From the NCBI GenBank assembly GCA_918026815.1, contig CAKJVC010000092.1, forward strand, positions 434,001 to 498,000: DNA of 64,000 bases, written 5' to 3'. Within the stretch, counting starts at the first letter, position 1; each line of letters starts with the position of its first letter. Positions 11,801 through 22,066 of the stretch are shown here, piece after piece. Source of the stretch: Chalara sp. BL73. Its lineage: Eukaryota > Ascomycota > Leotiomycetes > Helotiales. The notes below the pieces were generated by a model, which saw nothing but the letters and a program-made list of their open reading frames with translations, ran no database searches and was not told where the DNA came from. The position numbers were made by a program, and so were the translations under genes.

Positions 11801-12592
11801 CCGTAATGAAAGGAGGTATGGGTAGCCTTGGGAAAAATTGCAGTAGCTTTTTGGCTTGCTTTTGAAGTGTTTTTTTAATAGCTCATGAATATTAACAGTT
11901 CTTTTGTGTCGTTGCCGTGAGTAGGAGTTCTTTTGCTATGCCCCTCACTCTCATAAGATCTAGACCAATCCTCATAGCACATCTTCACCTATATTCACAG
12001 CATTCCACAACGCTATGTCGTCACTCGCAGCAAATGAAATATTCTACGAAGTACAGAAGCATATCCGTCGGCTCAACATGAATTTATACATATCATTGAA
12101 GGCTAAGGTATTCTACCTATCGCGAATAATATGCCTCCTAGCGAGGCACGTCGCTGCCAACTCTACAGGAAGGCAAGCTGATTCGCATCAAAAGCAAAAC
12201 CAGTAAAAGAAAACGCAGAGGTAGGTATCATAGGAGGCCATGTGCCGAATTCAATAAAGCAAGATGCAAAGAAAGACCAAAGCACCATGAGTAATGTCCC
12301 AACGCTGAGCCCAATCCTGGCCAGCTCTGTATGATACGTGATGTTCAACCATAAAGCCCCAAACATATTCTGTGAAAATAGCCATGCTAAAACCCACTCC
12401 TATTCTGCAAGGAAAAACGCCGAGATCCTTATCCCCTATGTAGCTACTCCCAAACTACCTCCAAATGCAACGAACGCCTCGCATGACTTAGGTGAAGCAA
12501 GTATAAGAAAGAGTAAATAATAGACGTGCCAAATCTCAAATCGATGCAGAAAGAAATTATCGGGAAGGCCCCAAACAGGAGACACAAGTCTT
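8893..12592. other. 3.7-kb gene-poor region
   Basis: No ORF with coding character, tRNA, rRNA or recognisable transposon domain on either strand. Small ORFs (for example at 9116, 10364, 12015) lack domains, splice context or codon bias. It could hold decayed elements or long non-coding transcripts, but nothing in the sequence shows that. Confidence 0.5.
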
Positions 12593-14353
12593 CTACTGGG
12601 TAAGATCCATTCCGTACTCATCCTCTTCTTTGAAGCTTATTGATCCCGGTCCGCTTCCACCACTGTTGTGACCACTCCAGTATTGACCCGGACCACCAAT
12701 GCCAGCCTGGCCAGCATCGCCAGTACTATGGTTGTCTGGGCTCAACGAGGTGTCCAGATTATTCGATGAGCCACCGAGCAATTCTCCTTTGACATCGGTG
12801 TGTTTCGGAACGCGGAGGCCACTTCCAGGATGCCGGGAATAGGCGAAGTTAACCCCATCGTTCTTCTGCATAGCATCCAACAGTTCGGTGTTCATACGTT
12901 TCTCATCCTCGGTCGGTTCAAAAGGGTAAGAACCTCCCAGTTCAACAACGAGATTACATAGCTCCTCATGCTGTTGAAGCTTGAGGTGAAGCATCCACAT
13001 CAGATCCCGAGTCCAGCTCACTGCTCCATTAAGGATATCTCCTTTGTTTGGCCCCTTGTCCTTCTCTTCTAACGGAAGACCCGTTGTGATATTGCCGGCC
13101 GTCGCTCTTCGAGCACCTGGGCCGGCCAGGCCAGACGTAGCTTGAGGAGGACTCATTCCTGAAGGAGGTTGCGATAGTCCTGCTAAGGTAGGTGACAATG
13201 GAGAATTGTTCTGGAGTGCTTTGCGGACCTTCTCATCTTCGAGACGATGTAGTGGAACAAGATGGCTTAATTCCTGGATCCTCTCGTTGATGTTGTCCCG
13301 CCTCCGTCGCTCCACAAGGTTGTGCGACTCTCGTCTGCGCCGTCTCTTCATTTCTTGAGATTGCAAGGCTGGAGCACTTCCGGCTTGGTGGCCATTGTTG
13401 AGTTTTGTTGGCATGGACGCACCTTTGAGAATGTCCGAGATCTGCGCGTTTGGATGGACACCTTGTATGGGTGAGGAGAAGTCTGAACCAGGAAATGAGG
13501 CCAAGCTGTTCGGAGTCTGGTTCCATTGGTCGGAAAGAGTTTTCTGGTGCCGGCTGGTGGTAGTTGTGCGGATAGGCTGCGAAGCAAAGCCAGGTGACTC
13601 AGCCGAACCAATATTAAGGCTTGAGATTCCTGCCGCCTTGGGAGTAAGAGGACTTCTTGTACTAGAGCTCTTCCGTCCCTGCATGACTTGATTCAATCTC
13701 GGCCGTTGCTTCGATGCGTAGCTAGCATCAAGAGATCCAGCATGCAGGTCAGGATGCGGCGAGCCACTATAGGATCCAGGAGAATGTAATGAATTACCAA
13801 AGTTGGCTTGTGGTTGCATATGGCGAAATTGTGCGTGGTTGAAGTTGTGGACGAAAGGACTTTGTATTGGGTCCCCATCTGGAGTGTTGGAGTATCCATT
13901 AATATGGTTTGGATTTATGGATAATGAGGGAGCACCGTTCTGTCCTGCGTAGATATTTTGGCCAAAGTCAAATTCCATTCCAAAATCCTGGCCATTGCTC
14001 TGTATGCCCCCTTGGTTGGCGTTTGATGCAAGACTGTCGAGTAATTCGTCCTCATCAAAAGCAGAGATACCCTTATTATAACTTGCATTTTGTGTCGAAG
14101 CCTGCGGAGCGAAGTTGTGTTGAAAGGATGAGTTCCCATAAGTGCTATTTCCATTTGGTATCGCAATGCCATTTCCACCCATATTTAGATCGTTTGGGTT
14201 GAGCGTTCCTCCCCCATGCGAGCCAAATTGATTGAAGTGTTGCTGTGAGGTACCGAAGCCTTGTTGGCCTGGCATGAATCTCTGGTTTGACGAGAAGAAC
14301 TGGTCCTCTGGTTCGTCTTTGATGTATGGGCTGGACGCTCCTGTTCCAGCCAT
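12593..14353 (-). CDS. bHLH transcription factor
   Basis: Sequence-specific regulator expected to bind E-box DNA as a dimer. Single exon, 586 aa, start at 14353, TAG at 12593-12595. N-terminal two thirds are Gln/Asn/Ser/Gly-rich and disordered. The basic region KRRRRRESHNLVERRRRDNI leads into helix 1 (NERIQELSHLVP), with the His-Glu-Arg recognition pattern of E-box binders. The loop is unusually long (about 80 residues, Pro/Ser-rich, about residues 370-450) before helix 2 (KGDILNGAVSWTRDLMWML). The long-loop form is known from an ascomycete bHLH group related to Rtg3/AnBH1; I cannot say which ortholog it is. C-terminus is acidic and Gly-rich, ending EEDEYGMDLTQ. Confidence 0.9.
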   Translation of the reverse strand: MAGTGASSPYIKDEPEDQFFSSNQRFMPGQQGFGTSQQHFNQFGSHGGGTLNPNDLNMGGNGIAIPNGNSTYGNSSFQHNFAPQASTQNASYNKGISAFDEDELLDSLASNANQGGIQSNGQDFGMEFDFGQNIYAGQNGAPSLSINPNHINGYSNTPDGDPIQSPFVHNFNHAQFRHMQPQANFGNSLHSPGSYSGSPHPDLHAGSLDASYASKQRPRLNQVMQGRKSSSTRSPLTPKAAGISSLNIGSAESPGFASQPIRTTTTSRHQKTLSDQWNQTPNSLASFPGSDFSSPIQGVHPNAQISDILKGASMPTKLNNGHQAGSAPALQSQEMKRRRRRESHNLVERRRRDNINERIQELSHLVPLHRLEDEKVRKALQNNSPLSPTLAGLSQPPSGMSPPQATSGLAGPGARRATAGNITTGLPLEEKDKGPNKGDILNGAVSWTRDLMWMLHLKLQQHEELCNLVVELGGSYPFEPTEDEKRMNTELLDAMQKNDGVNFAYSRHPGSGLRVPKHTDVKGELLGGSSNNLDTSLSPDNHSTGDAGQAGIGGPGQYWSGHNSGGSGPGSISFKEEDEYGMDLTQ

Positions 14354-17300
14354 GTTGGCTCCCTTCTCTGATGTGAAATACCGACTTGCGTTGCTGGATA
14401 ATTAGAGGTGATGTTGGCCTTGTGCTTGTAATTGATAACAATTATGTAGACCTGAGATGCGTGACAAACATTAGCTACGGCGGTTTTGAGAAAGCCGAAA
14501 AATGCAAGCAAGAAAACGATAAATTTGCGGCTATGTCGCAAAAGATTGAGCAGGACATATGATTCCAAGAGGAGGCTTCCAGACTTCTGGTAATATTTCA
14601 GGCGCGGAATGCAAGTGCCCTTCTATTATGCGGCTCCCAGCTTTGTGTAGGCTAGGCACATGATACTCGAAAGGTGTACACTTACTTAGACTAGAGTAAT
14701 GCGATCGCGCAAAAGTAATCGTCCCTTAGAAGCTAATGTGGTCCGGTGTCTTGACTTGCAAAATTACTAAGTCACTTTACTGCTTGCTCCTGTGCTGTGC
14801 TGTTGTATATGTGGCGGAATATTCCAGATTATTTTTTTTGGTAATGAGGGGTACTTGTCTGACAGATCAATTGTCATAGAGGTGTGAAGCTACAACGGAA
14901 TAATCGAGAGTGGGTATGAATCGCAGACAGATGGTTACGGCTCTGGTAGCAGTAGGGAGAATGGCCAACAATGAAGGATTGAAGGATGGGATTGTATGTC
15001 CAAGGAGCAGTTGCTCACAGTAATTCGATGACAGGATGATGCAGCCTCAGATAGGCGGTCGAGGGCAGACGGTGAGGGATTGGAAACGCTTTGATTCGGC
15101 TCTGAGTCGCCGAACGTCGTACAATGAATTTAGCTGCGGAACAGCAATGGCAGAAGAAGATGGGTTAGAGGGCTAATTCAGTCCGACAAGAACAAGGTTG
15201 AAGGATGAGTTCGAAGAGCTGAGGATTGTTCGGTAAAGTCTGCCAGGGCGGTAAATCCCAAGTATGGCTGTGCTTTGGAAGCGGTGGGCAGGAGTTGTAT
15301 GTGGAATGGGTACGAGGCGAATTATGTGAGTCGTAGCTCGAAGCCAGTAATGGTACTGGTTGGGTTGGAGTTCGTTGGTTGAAAGCTCGCCCGGGCAGAG
15401 CAGAGACAGCAGCGATTGGATAAGGTTGAATGAGGTAGAACGAAACGGAGTCGGGGAGGGACTCCGTGTAGTGAAAGGTTTGGGTGTGGATAGATGGATG
15501 ATGGATGTTACTCAAACGGAGTGAACAGACGGCGTGAAGTTGCTGGGTTGATGATACGGTCCAGCAATAATCTTTGTGGGGGAGGATGTTCGAGCGGAAG
15601 AAGGCCAATTAGATAGCGCAGTCAGTGGGTGACTAACGCCAGACACTCGCTAAGACCGTGCAAAGGGCTGCCGAACAATGAGTGACTCCTCGGAATTTGT
15701 GCTGGGGAGAGATGGGTCTTGGCTGTCCTAGGTGGGGTGGTTTGCTTGTTGTTGTTGCGCGTGTTCCGCACCCCTAGCTAGGGATAGAGGTGTATATATC
15801 TGTGCACCCTCTTTGCTATATCTGCGGCAAAGGGGAAAGTACAGTACCGCGCACCACTACCTCGTCCCAAGTTTGGTAGCGCCGTTGCCGACAATGATAA
15901 TGGATAGATCCGAGGCGGGTGTGAGGCGAGTCAAGATCTGTCAAGTTATTTTTGAGCTTCGTCGCGGGGTAATCCCTATATGACGGAACCAAATCCAACG
16001 GAACGAACTGCAGAGTGGTCAAAGTAGCTCGCTACCCAAGGCCGAGGATAATGTTGATTGAGGGTGAGAAATCAGAGTAGTATTTGGATCGTGGAGGTTG
16101 GCCTAGTCTGCTCTGGACTGGACCAGCTATAGTGCTTCGGCGGAATGTAATCAATCGTAATATCGATATCCCGTCAACATGTGGAAGGAAGTGCAACGGA
16201 TCAATATTGAGATGAAGGCTTGAGCTTGTCGAGGCCCTTTTCCTGCCTTTAGGCGGCGGATGCTCTGTTTCCCTTCCCTTCTCACGTCTTTCCTTTTTCA
16301 GATGGGTAACCAAGGAAAGCCGCAAGTATGTTGCTGTGAGGTTGCGGAGCTTCGGGCGATCTTCGCTGCGCAAAGTTGATATATTATATTCCCAAACTTG
16401 GCAATGCCGCGGAATGGCGCTGGCTCCGGCCTATTGCTGACTGTATTTTGATAAAGTGATCTGACCGAAGGTTTGTGGCTCGTTCAATAGATCGATCTCG
16501 TCGTGGAGCTGGGGGGAGAGTTGCGCGGGATGCAGCGCAAGCCGGGGATGTATGAATGTATGTATACTTCGTCTATGGAATGTTCGTCGGAAGGTGTCAT
16601 ACAGAAGGTATGTATCAGATCAGTTTAGCAACGTGATGACGAAGTGTGATCCCTAGGGGTTAAGGAGACGCAGCAGACCGATCTAAGCTTCGGTGGATGT
16701 GGGAGAGATAAAGTTTGGGTCGATGATGGGTCAGGGATAGGATCAAGAAAGTATCCCAGGTTCACTTGTGCGAGGGAAGACTCTTTATATGCTTTATGTA
16801 CACAGGTGTAGTAGTCATAGTCATAGGCAGTCGAGGAGTCAGCCACGCTGCCTCCTGATAACCGCTCCTGATGCGATTCTGATAAATATGTCTTTGATTT
16901 CCCTTCTCGAGGTCTCAGTTTGCACGGCTGTCTCTTGTCGTCTACGCTTTTTGGTGTCTACCTGCTTCCTGCTCTTGACCATTTCCATGCTCCGTTTCAG
17001 ACTGGCAAGATGACTAACTGGGAAAATGGGCGAACTTGGAGGGGTGGTGAGGACATGAAGGGAATGGAAAACGAGGCACACCAAATAATAGCTGGATGAT
17101 GATTGGTGAGCAAAAGGTGTGGCTGACCTTCTGGATGGCATTTGAGAAAATGGATCATATATGAATAAGGACTAGAGAGAGATGTGGAAGGGGGGAAAGG
17201 GGGTCACGAAAGGATCAAAAGTACTGCCATTATAGTACTAAGGTTAAAAAGGACGGGACGAATATGTTTATAGTATTTCAGAGCGATGGAGGTTGGTCCC

Positions 17301-17579
17301 AAGCTTGCTCGAGGTACCGTTGCTCGTACCGTACCGTGCCATAGAAAGCTTGCTGATCATCGCAACACCTCCGGTGCTTTGAGTACGGCGAGTAAGGTGC
17401 TCAGTCACTCAAGTCCTGATACTGTCCCAGTACATAGCATACATACATATCCCAGATGGGCAAGGGTTCTACCATGCATATGTACTCCAGATCCGAAAAC
17501 TGAATCTTTCCATCAGTCTGCATACGGCAGTTTCAGCCAAAGGTTACGCAGACAGACATAGTGATACGAACTGTGCCGT

Positions 17580-17640
17580 TTCCAGTGCAGTGCGGTGCGG
17601 TGCAGTACAGTATAGTGTAGTGTAGTGTAATCTAGTACAG
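17580..17640. repeat. degenerate (G/C)AGT-GTG(C/T)(A/G) short tandem repeat
   Basis: A run of near-5-nt units (GTGCA, GTGCG, GTACA, GTATA, GTGTA) with progressive substitutions of C/G to T/A along its length. No coding or structural role evident. Confidence 0.6.
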
Positions 17641-17800
17641 CACCTTCTAGCTCCCAGGTACCTATCATGGTGAGGATGGGTACGGGCCTTGTTGTAAGCT
17701 TCGCCAAAATGGCCCGTAGGCTTTCAAGGCTGCTCCCGTTCTTGATCAGTGGCGGAGAGAACCAATCGTGGCGTTCTGCTTGGCCTGTGTGGTAGCCTGA

Positions 17801-17820
17801 CCCCCCCCCCCCCCCCCCCC
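17801..17820. repeat. C20 homopolymer
   Basis: Twenty consecutive C on the plus strand. Homopolymers of this length are prone to length polymorphism and assembly error. Confidence 0.9.
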
Positions 17821-18544
17821 GCACAGCCCCAAGCGCGCTAGACGAATGTCTCACACGCGTAGGCCACAACGACATCCTGTCTTTCGAATAGGCACACAGA
17901 ATCAACCAGAATACTAAAGATCCCCCTGCCACACCCTTCTACCAGACTCTGCTGTATTTCCAATTCTTTAGCACACCACTACCATCCAACTCGAACCCCC
18001 AGTTTCGGCGCCATCTGCTGCAGCTGCTTATCTCGAGAGCAATCACGCCGAAACTAGAATCCTCTCCAATCCGACCTCGAAAGACGACCATTTGAACCTC
18101 ATTATTCTTCCACGTTTTCCACTAGTGGTTATACCCCTACCACACCAACATATATTCACCGAGAAAAGTGTAGGCCCGGCTGGTTGACCTAGATCACAAG
18201 CCACACCGTCAAAGACATCAACACCTATTCCAGAGCAATATTCCTGATCCACACTCAGGTCATTGGACACACCTCTGCCTCTCTCCACCTGAGACCAGTC
18301 GCTTTCTTTCCTTTCAGTAGATCAACGCACAACATACCTGCACCCGGACCCTATTCTAGTACGGTCGATAAGAAACCTTCTTCAGGCCAACAGACTTGAC
18401 CTGCATATTCTCACGTTTTGCCGATCCCCCTCCCTAGACGAAACATTAGAAAAGCCTTTGCGCAGTGCATGGGCTGGGATTAGACAGCCTTGAACTTCAA
18501 CTACCGAAGGTCGAACACTAAGGCGCCAAACAATAAAGCAGAAT

Positions 18545-19653
18545 ATGGCATCTTCATCCCTCAGAGATTCTATCAATTCCCTAGGGTGGTCACGGCGCGA
18601 ACCGGATCTGCCCGTTAACACCTCTCACCAGACCGGACTCTTATCTTCCCTCAAGTCTCTGAACCCTTTTGGTGATAGTGGCTATGTAAGACTTCCTACA
18701 ACCGAGGGTGCCGGAGCCCCATTGCCTGCGCGTACTAGACGTGAAGAAGAGGAAGCATGGTTCGCCTGTGAGTCAGCGTTTTGACATTGACATTGATTCC
18801 TGTTCCACTGTGCCTGCATCAGTCAAACCAACGGGCCATGTGCAATATGCAGATTGACATAATGACTAAACCTGGTTCGTATTACCATGGTTCATGGAAA
18901 GGCTGACCTTGTATTCCTTGCAGTGAGCCGATGGGACCGAATTCTGATCTTCAGTGGTTGTAACCTAGGAGCACTTGCCTGCTTCGTTCTCGTTTTCACG
19001 TTATGGCCATTAATGATGGCACGGCCAACAAAGTTTGCAATCATGTAAGTTCTAGATACTTTCCTCAGTGCAAGTTGGCTCAAGTTCCTTGAATCTCGGA
19101 TCGTATGCACGTTGCACCATGCTCTAAGATTTGAGCTCTTATGATATCTGCTACTTTGCTCTGCTACCGCAGTCTTCTTGATCTCAAACCTTGACGTAAC
19201 CATACCATCACCTTGAGTCTGCTCCTTCCCCTGTTACGTCTCTCATAATCGATCAACGCAAGCTGACTTTGTCCTCGTGACACACCAGGTGGTCTTTAGG
19301 TTCGACCTTATTCCTCGCATCATGGGCAGTCATGATGGGCCCCGTGACCTATGCCCAGCATCTCATATCAGGGCCACGCTTGCCTTTCACCGCGACATAT
19401 TTCGGATCTATTGCCCTCACATTATATTTCAGCATTGGCGTAAGTTCTACCGACATTCCAAGCCCTACACACAACTTGCTAATTAGCCTCGCATATGTAG
19501 CGTGGAAGTACTATTCTCACCTTGATTGCATGTTTCATTCAACTGGCTGCCTTAGTATGGTATCTTGTCAGCTACTTTCCAATGGGTTCAAGTGGGCTTC
19601 GACTTGCGACGAGCTTTGGGGCTCAAAGGGCAGCTGCTTGGATGACGGGATAA
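18545..19653 (+). CDS. SFT2: Sft2-family Golgi membrane protein
   Basis: Tetraspanning Golgi/endosome membrane protein of the Got1/Sft2 family, acting in retrograde vesicle fusion at the Golgi. Four exons: 18545-18767, 18924-19044, 19289-19439, 19501-19653; introns of 156, 244 and 61 nt; phases all agree; 215 aa. N-terminus MASSSLRDSINSLGWSRRE is cytosolic with the LPTTEG segment. Four hydrophobic helices follow: ILIFSGCNLGALACFVLVF, WSLGSTLFLASWAVMMGP, FGSIALTLYFSIG and LTLIACFIQLAALVWYLVSY. The PRLPFTATYFGSI block and C-terminal YFPMGSSGLRL are family hallmarks. The first two introns are longer than usual for this window. Confidence 0.92.
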
Positions 19654-22066
19654 ATTTCGGCTGTATAATACGACAATTGACATCTAGAAGACATGATAAG
19701 TACATAGGAGCCTATGAATCTAATATTGAGTCTGTAGTGCCTGCGAATCAGTGGCATTTTGTGACGGGGTCTTTCCATTTCCACTCCAACCATTAGTTGG
19801 GACCTAGATAGAAGGATTTTCTGATTGAAGCGAAGATTACAGCAGGTGGTCGTCACACTTCGTAAACTGTGCATCGTGTCGTTGGAAAATCCATTGTATT
19901 CTTTCACAATTCATGGAATGTAGTCATAGAAGCTTCAATACCTTACGCGCCAGTAGGCATTCCTCCCATGTCTCTTGGCCACAGATATCTGGAAGCACCC
20001 ATGTCACATTATCGAGCAGATGGAAAGCTGCTACCAGGCCCGTGCTTTCAGGTCCAGGAGCTTCCACTCTAAGATTTCCTCAATATCATATTGCCTATGT
20101 AAGGAATTTTCAATACTTGAATCCGCATGAATGGGTTTCGCAAACCAGTCGTCTTGCTTGCACGTAGATTCCCGCCATGCCCAACCTCGATCGTGATGTC
20201 ATGCAGGAGGCCGTGTAATATGCCAGGAACCCCTCATTCAAAAGGTGTGTCAACGTTACTGTTCGGAAAACAGTGGTAACTGCAGCGAGACTCGTGGTAA
20301 AAGTACAATAGCTTGCGCGGCAGCGAGAATATAGGCAATTTGACATTGGAAGCTACAGCTCCGTTTTCAAATTTCAATGCGACGCTAAGGTACTTGTGAT
20401 CAAAGCGAAGCTGGAACTGTATTTGTTCGCATCTCTCCAAGAGATATAAATAGCTTCTTGACAGTGTGCAAGATTTTAGGCAGTTGGTATTACGAGATAT
20501 TCCTCCGCTAGAACATACCGCAGTGCTGCTCAAGCTTCCTGCTTTCGATGGGCTCGAGCATGAGGGATGGATGGAAGACAACTCGCTGGTTGGGTATGTC
20601 TGCGGGTCCTGTAATGTCATCTAAAACTCGACACGTGCTTTGAATATACTAACATCCATATTAACAAGTGTGATATTGATATCTTCAAACAGCCCTTCAA
20701 TCATACACCAGAGCTACGCTACGGTTGTACCCGATCTCCTGCGTTGGTGGATTATCTCGAATGAGGCTCTGGGCAGATGCCGCAAGTACCGGCAGATCAG
20801 GAAACACAGTGAAAAGAGATAGTCGAAGGATAAGTTATTCGATCTTCATCGAAATATACAGTACTGCATAATTTAAAATAATAGAAACTGAACTTGGTGA
20901 ATGAGCTTTTGAATAGGTGGTGGTTTTCGCAGCGGATAGCCTAACTAAAAAGTAACCACCCGGAATATGGTGAATCCCAAATACCTACGCTATGCCAGGC
21001 CGGATTCCTTTTAAGCTCCTCGGCAAGCTAAAAAAAATTGAGCCAGTTGATTTTGCACACCACATCTTCCCAAATTACCTGCAACCTCTACCTACTCAAC
21101 TTTCTCCCTCTACCTAGCACCTTCGACTTCGAACTTGGGTTAATCTTCTTCCCTTTCATTCCTTCCGGTCGACGGTCTTTACTCTGTTGTCTTCCTTGTT
21201 GTCTCTTGATACCCCACCCCAACCTTCGTTCTGCCTCCGCAGGACCCTAGGCTGCCTAAGCAACCAGAGACTTCAAGCACTTGGAAGCCACGACCCTCAT
21301 TCGCATCTGGACTGGAACTAAAAATCTGACCGTTAATTTATTGTTCGACGGATTGCTGGTGCTTTTACAAGAAAAGGTTGGCCGTCCCCTCTTCATACCA
21401 CACAAGATTTATCGAAATTCTTTACCACTGGGGAATTTTCGCGCAACGCACTACACCTTACCTACCCGACTCGAGACATCGCTTTCTACTCACACCACAC
21501 ATATCCATTCGTAGGCCTCAACTAATTAACGCTGATTAGTTCTTCGCAGTTCTAAACAAGCTTTGAAGGTCTGTCACGTTCCTGCCAGCACGAACTGTGT
21601 CATCAAACTTAATTCCATCGTTCCTCCGACGCGAATTGCCTCCTTTATCCACAACACCCACGGTGTCACCGACAGGTAGCTTCTACCTTCGTCAAAATTA
21701 CGAGCGATCCCTAAAATATCGAGCTATTACTCAAAGTCTGCGAATCGTTTTGCGCGTAATTCCTGCCTTCCGTCGGCCTACACAATACAAACGAGCAACT
21801 TCATCAAATTTTCCCGTTACGGCCACGCTGTCTTCTGCGAGCCTTCACACCAGTGAGAGGCCGTAGACGTCTCAAATACTTGGTGTACGAGTGGCCTAGC
21901 CGTGCGGGGAGGTTCACCTTACCTCTCCGGACATCTAATACTGAAGGCGATTCACATCACCTCTCAGTTCTACCCAAGGGACGAGGAAACCCCCGGTTTA
22001 CCTACGTTCAACCTAGAATCATACAAAGATATTCGCAGTGGCACATCGGTGCTTTAATAGCCGAGA
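19654..22066. other. intergenic plus probable LARP leader
   Basis: No supported gene from 19654 to about 21000. From about 21050 to 22066 the plus strand becomes pyrimidine-rich with many CTACC/CTTCC runs and several small ORFs, which suggests a roughly 1-kb 5' leader or promoter of the downstream La-module gene. Confidence 0.5.

Larger units (their letters stand above)
14354..18544. other. 4.2-kb region between divergent bHLH and SFT2 genes
   Basis: No supported gene. It lies upstream of both the bHLH regulator (minus) and SFT2 (plus), so a long leader or promoter for the regulator is likely. A GTAAGTGT donor-like site on the minus strand near 14680 would fit a 5'-UTR intron. The longest ORF (15165-15608, minus, 147 codons) lacks domains. 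Contains a C20 tract and a degenerate GTGCA/GTGTA repeat near 17.6 kb. Confidence 0.5.

Noticed and set aside
15165..15608. 147-codon minus-strand ORF upstream of the bHLH gene
   Set aside because: Composition is that of random Pro/Ser/His-rich translation; no domain, no splice context. More likely leader sequence.
20234..20620. 128-codon minus-strand ORF downstream of SFT2
   Set aside because: Ser-rich, no domain, no conserved motif or introns; not distinguishable from chance.
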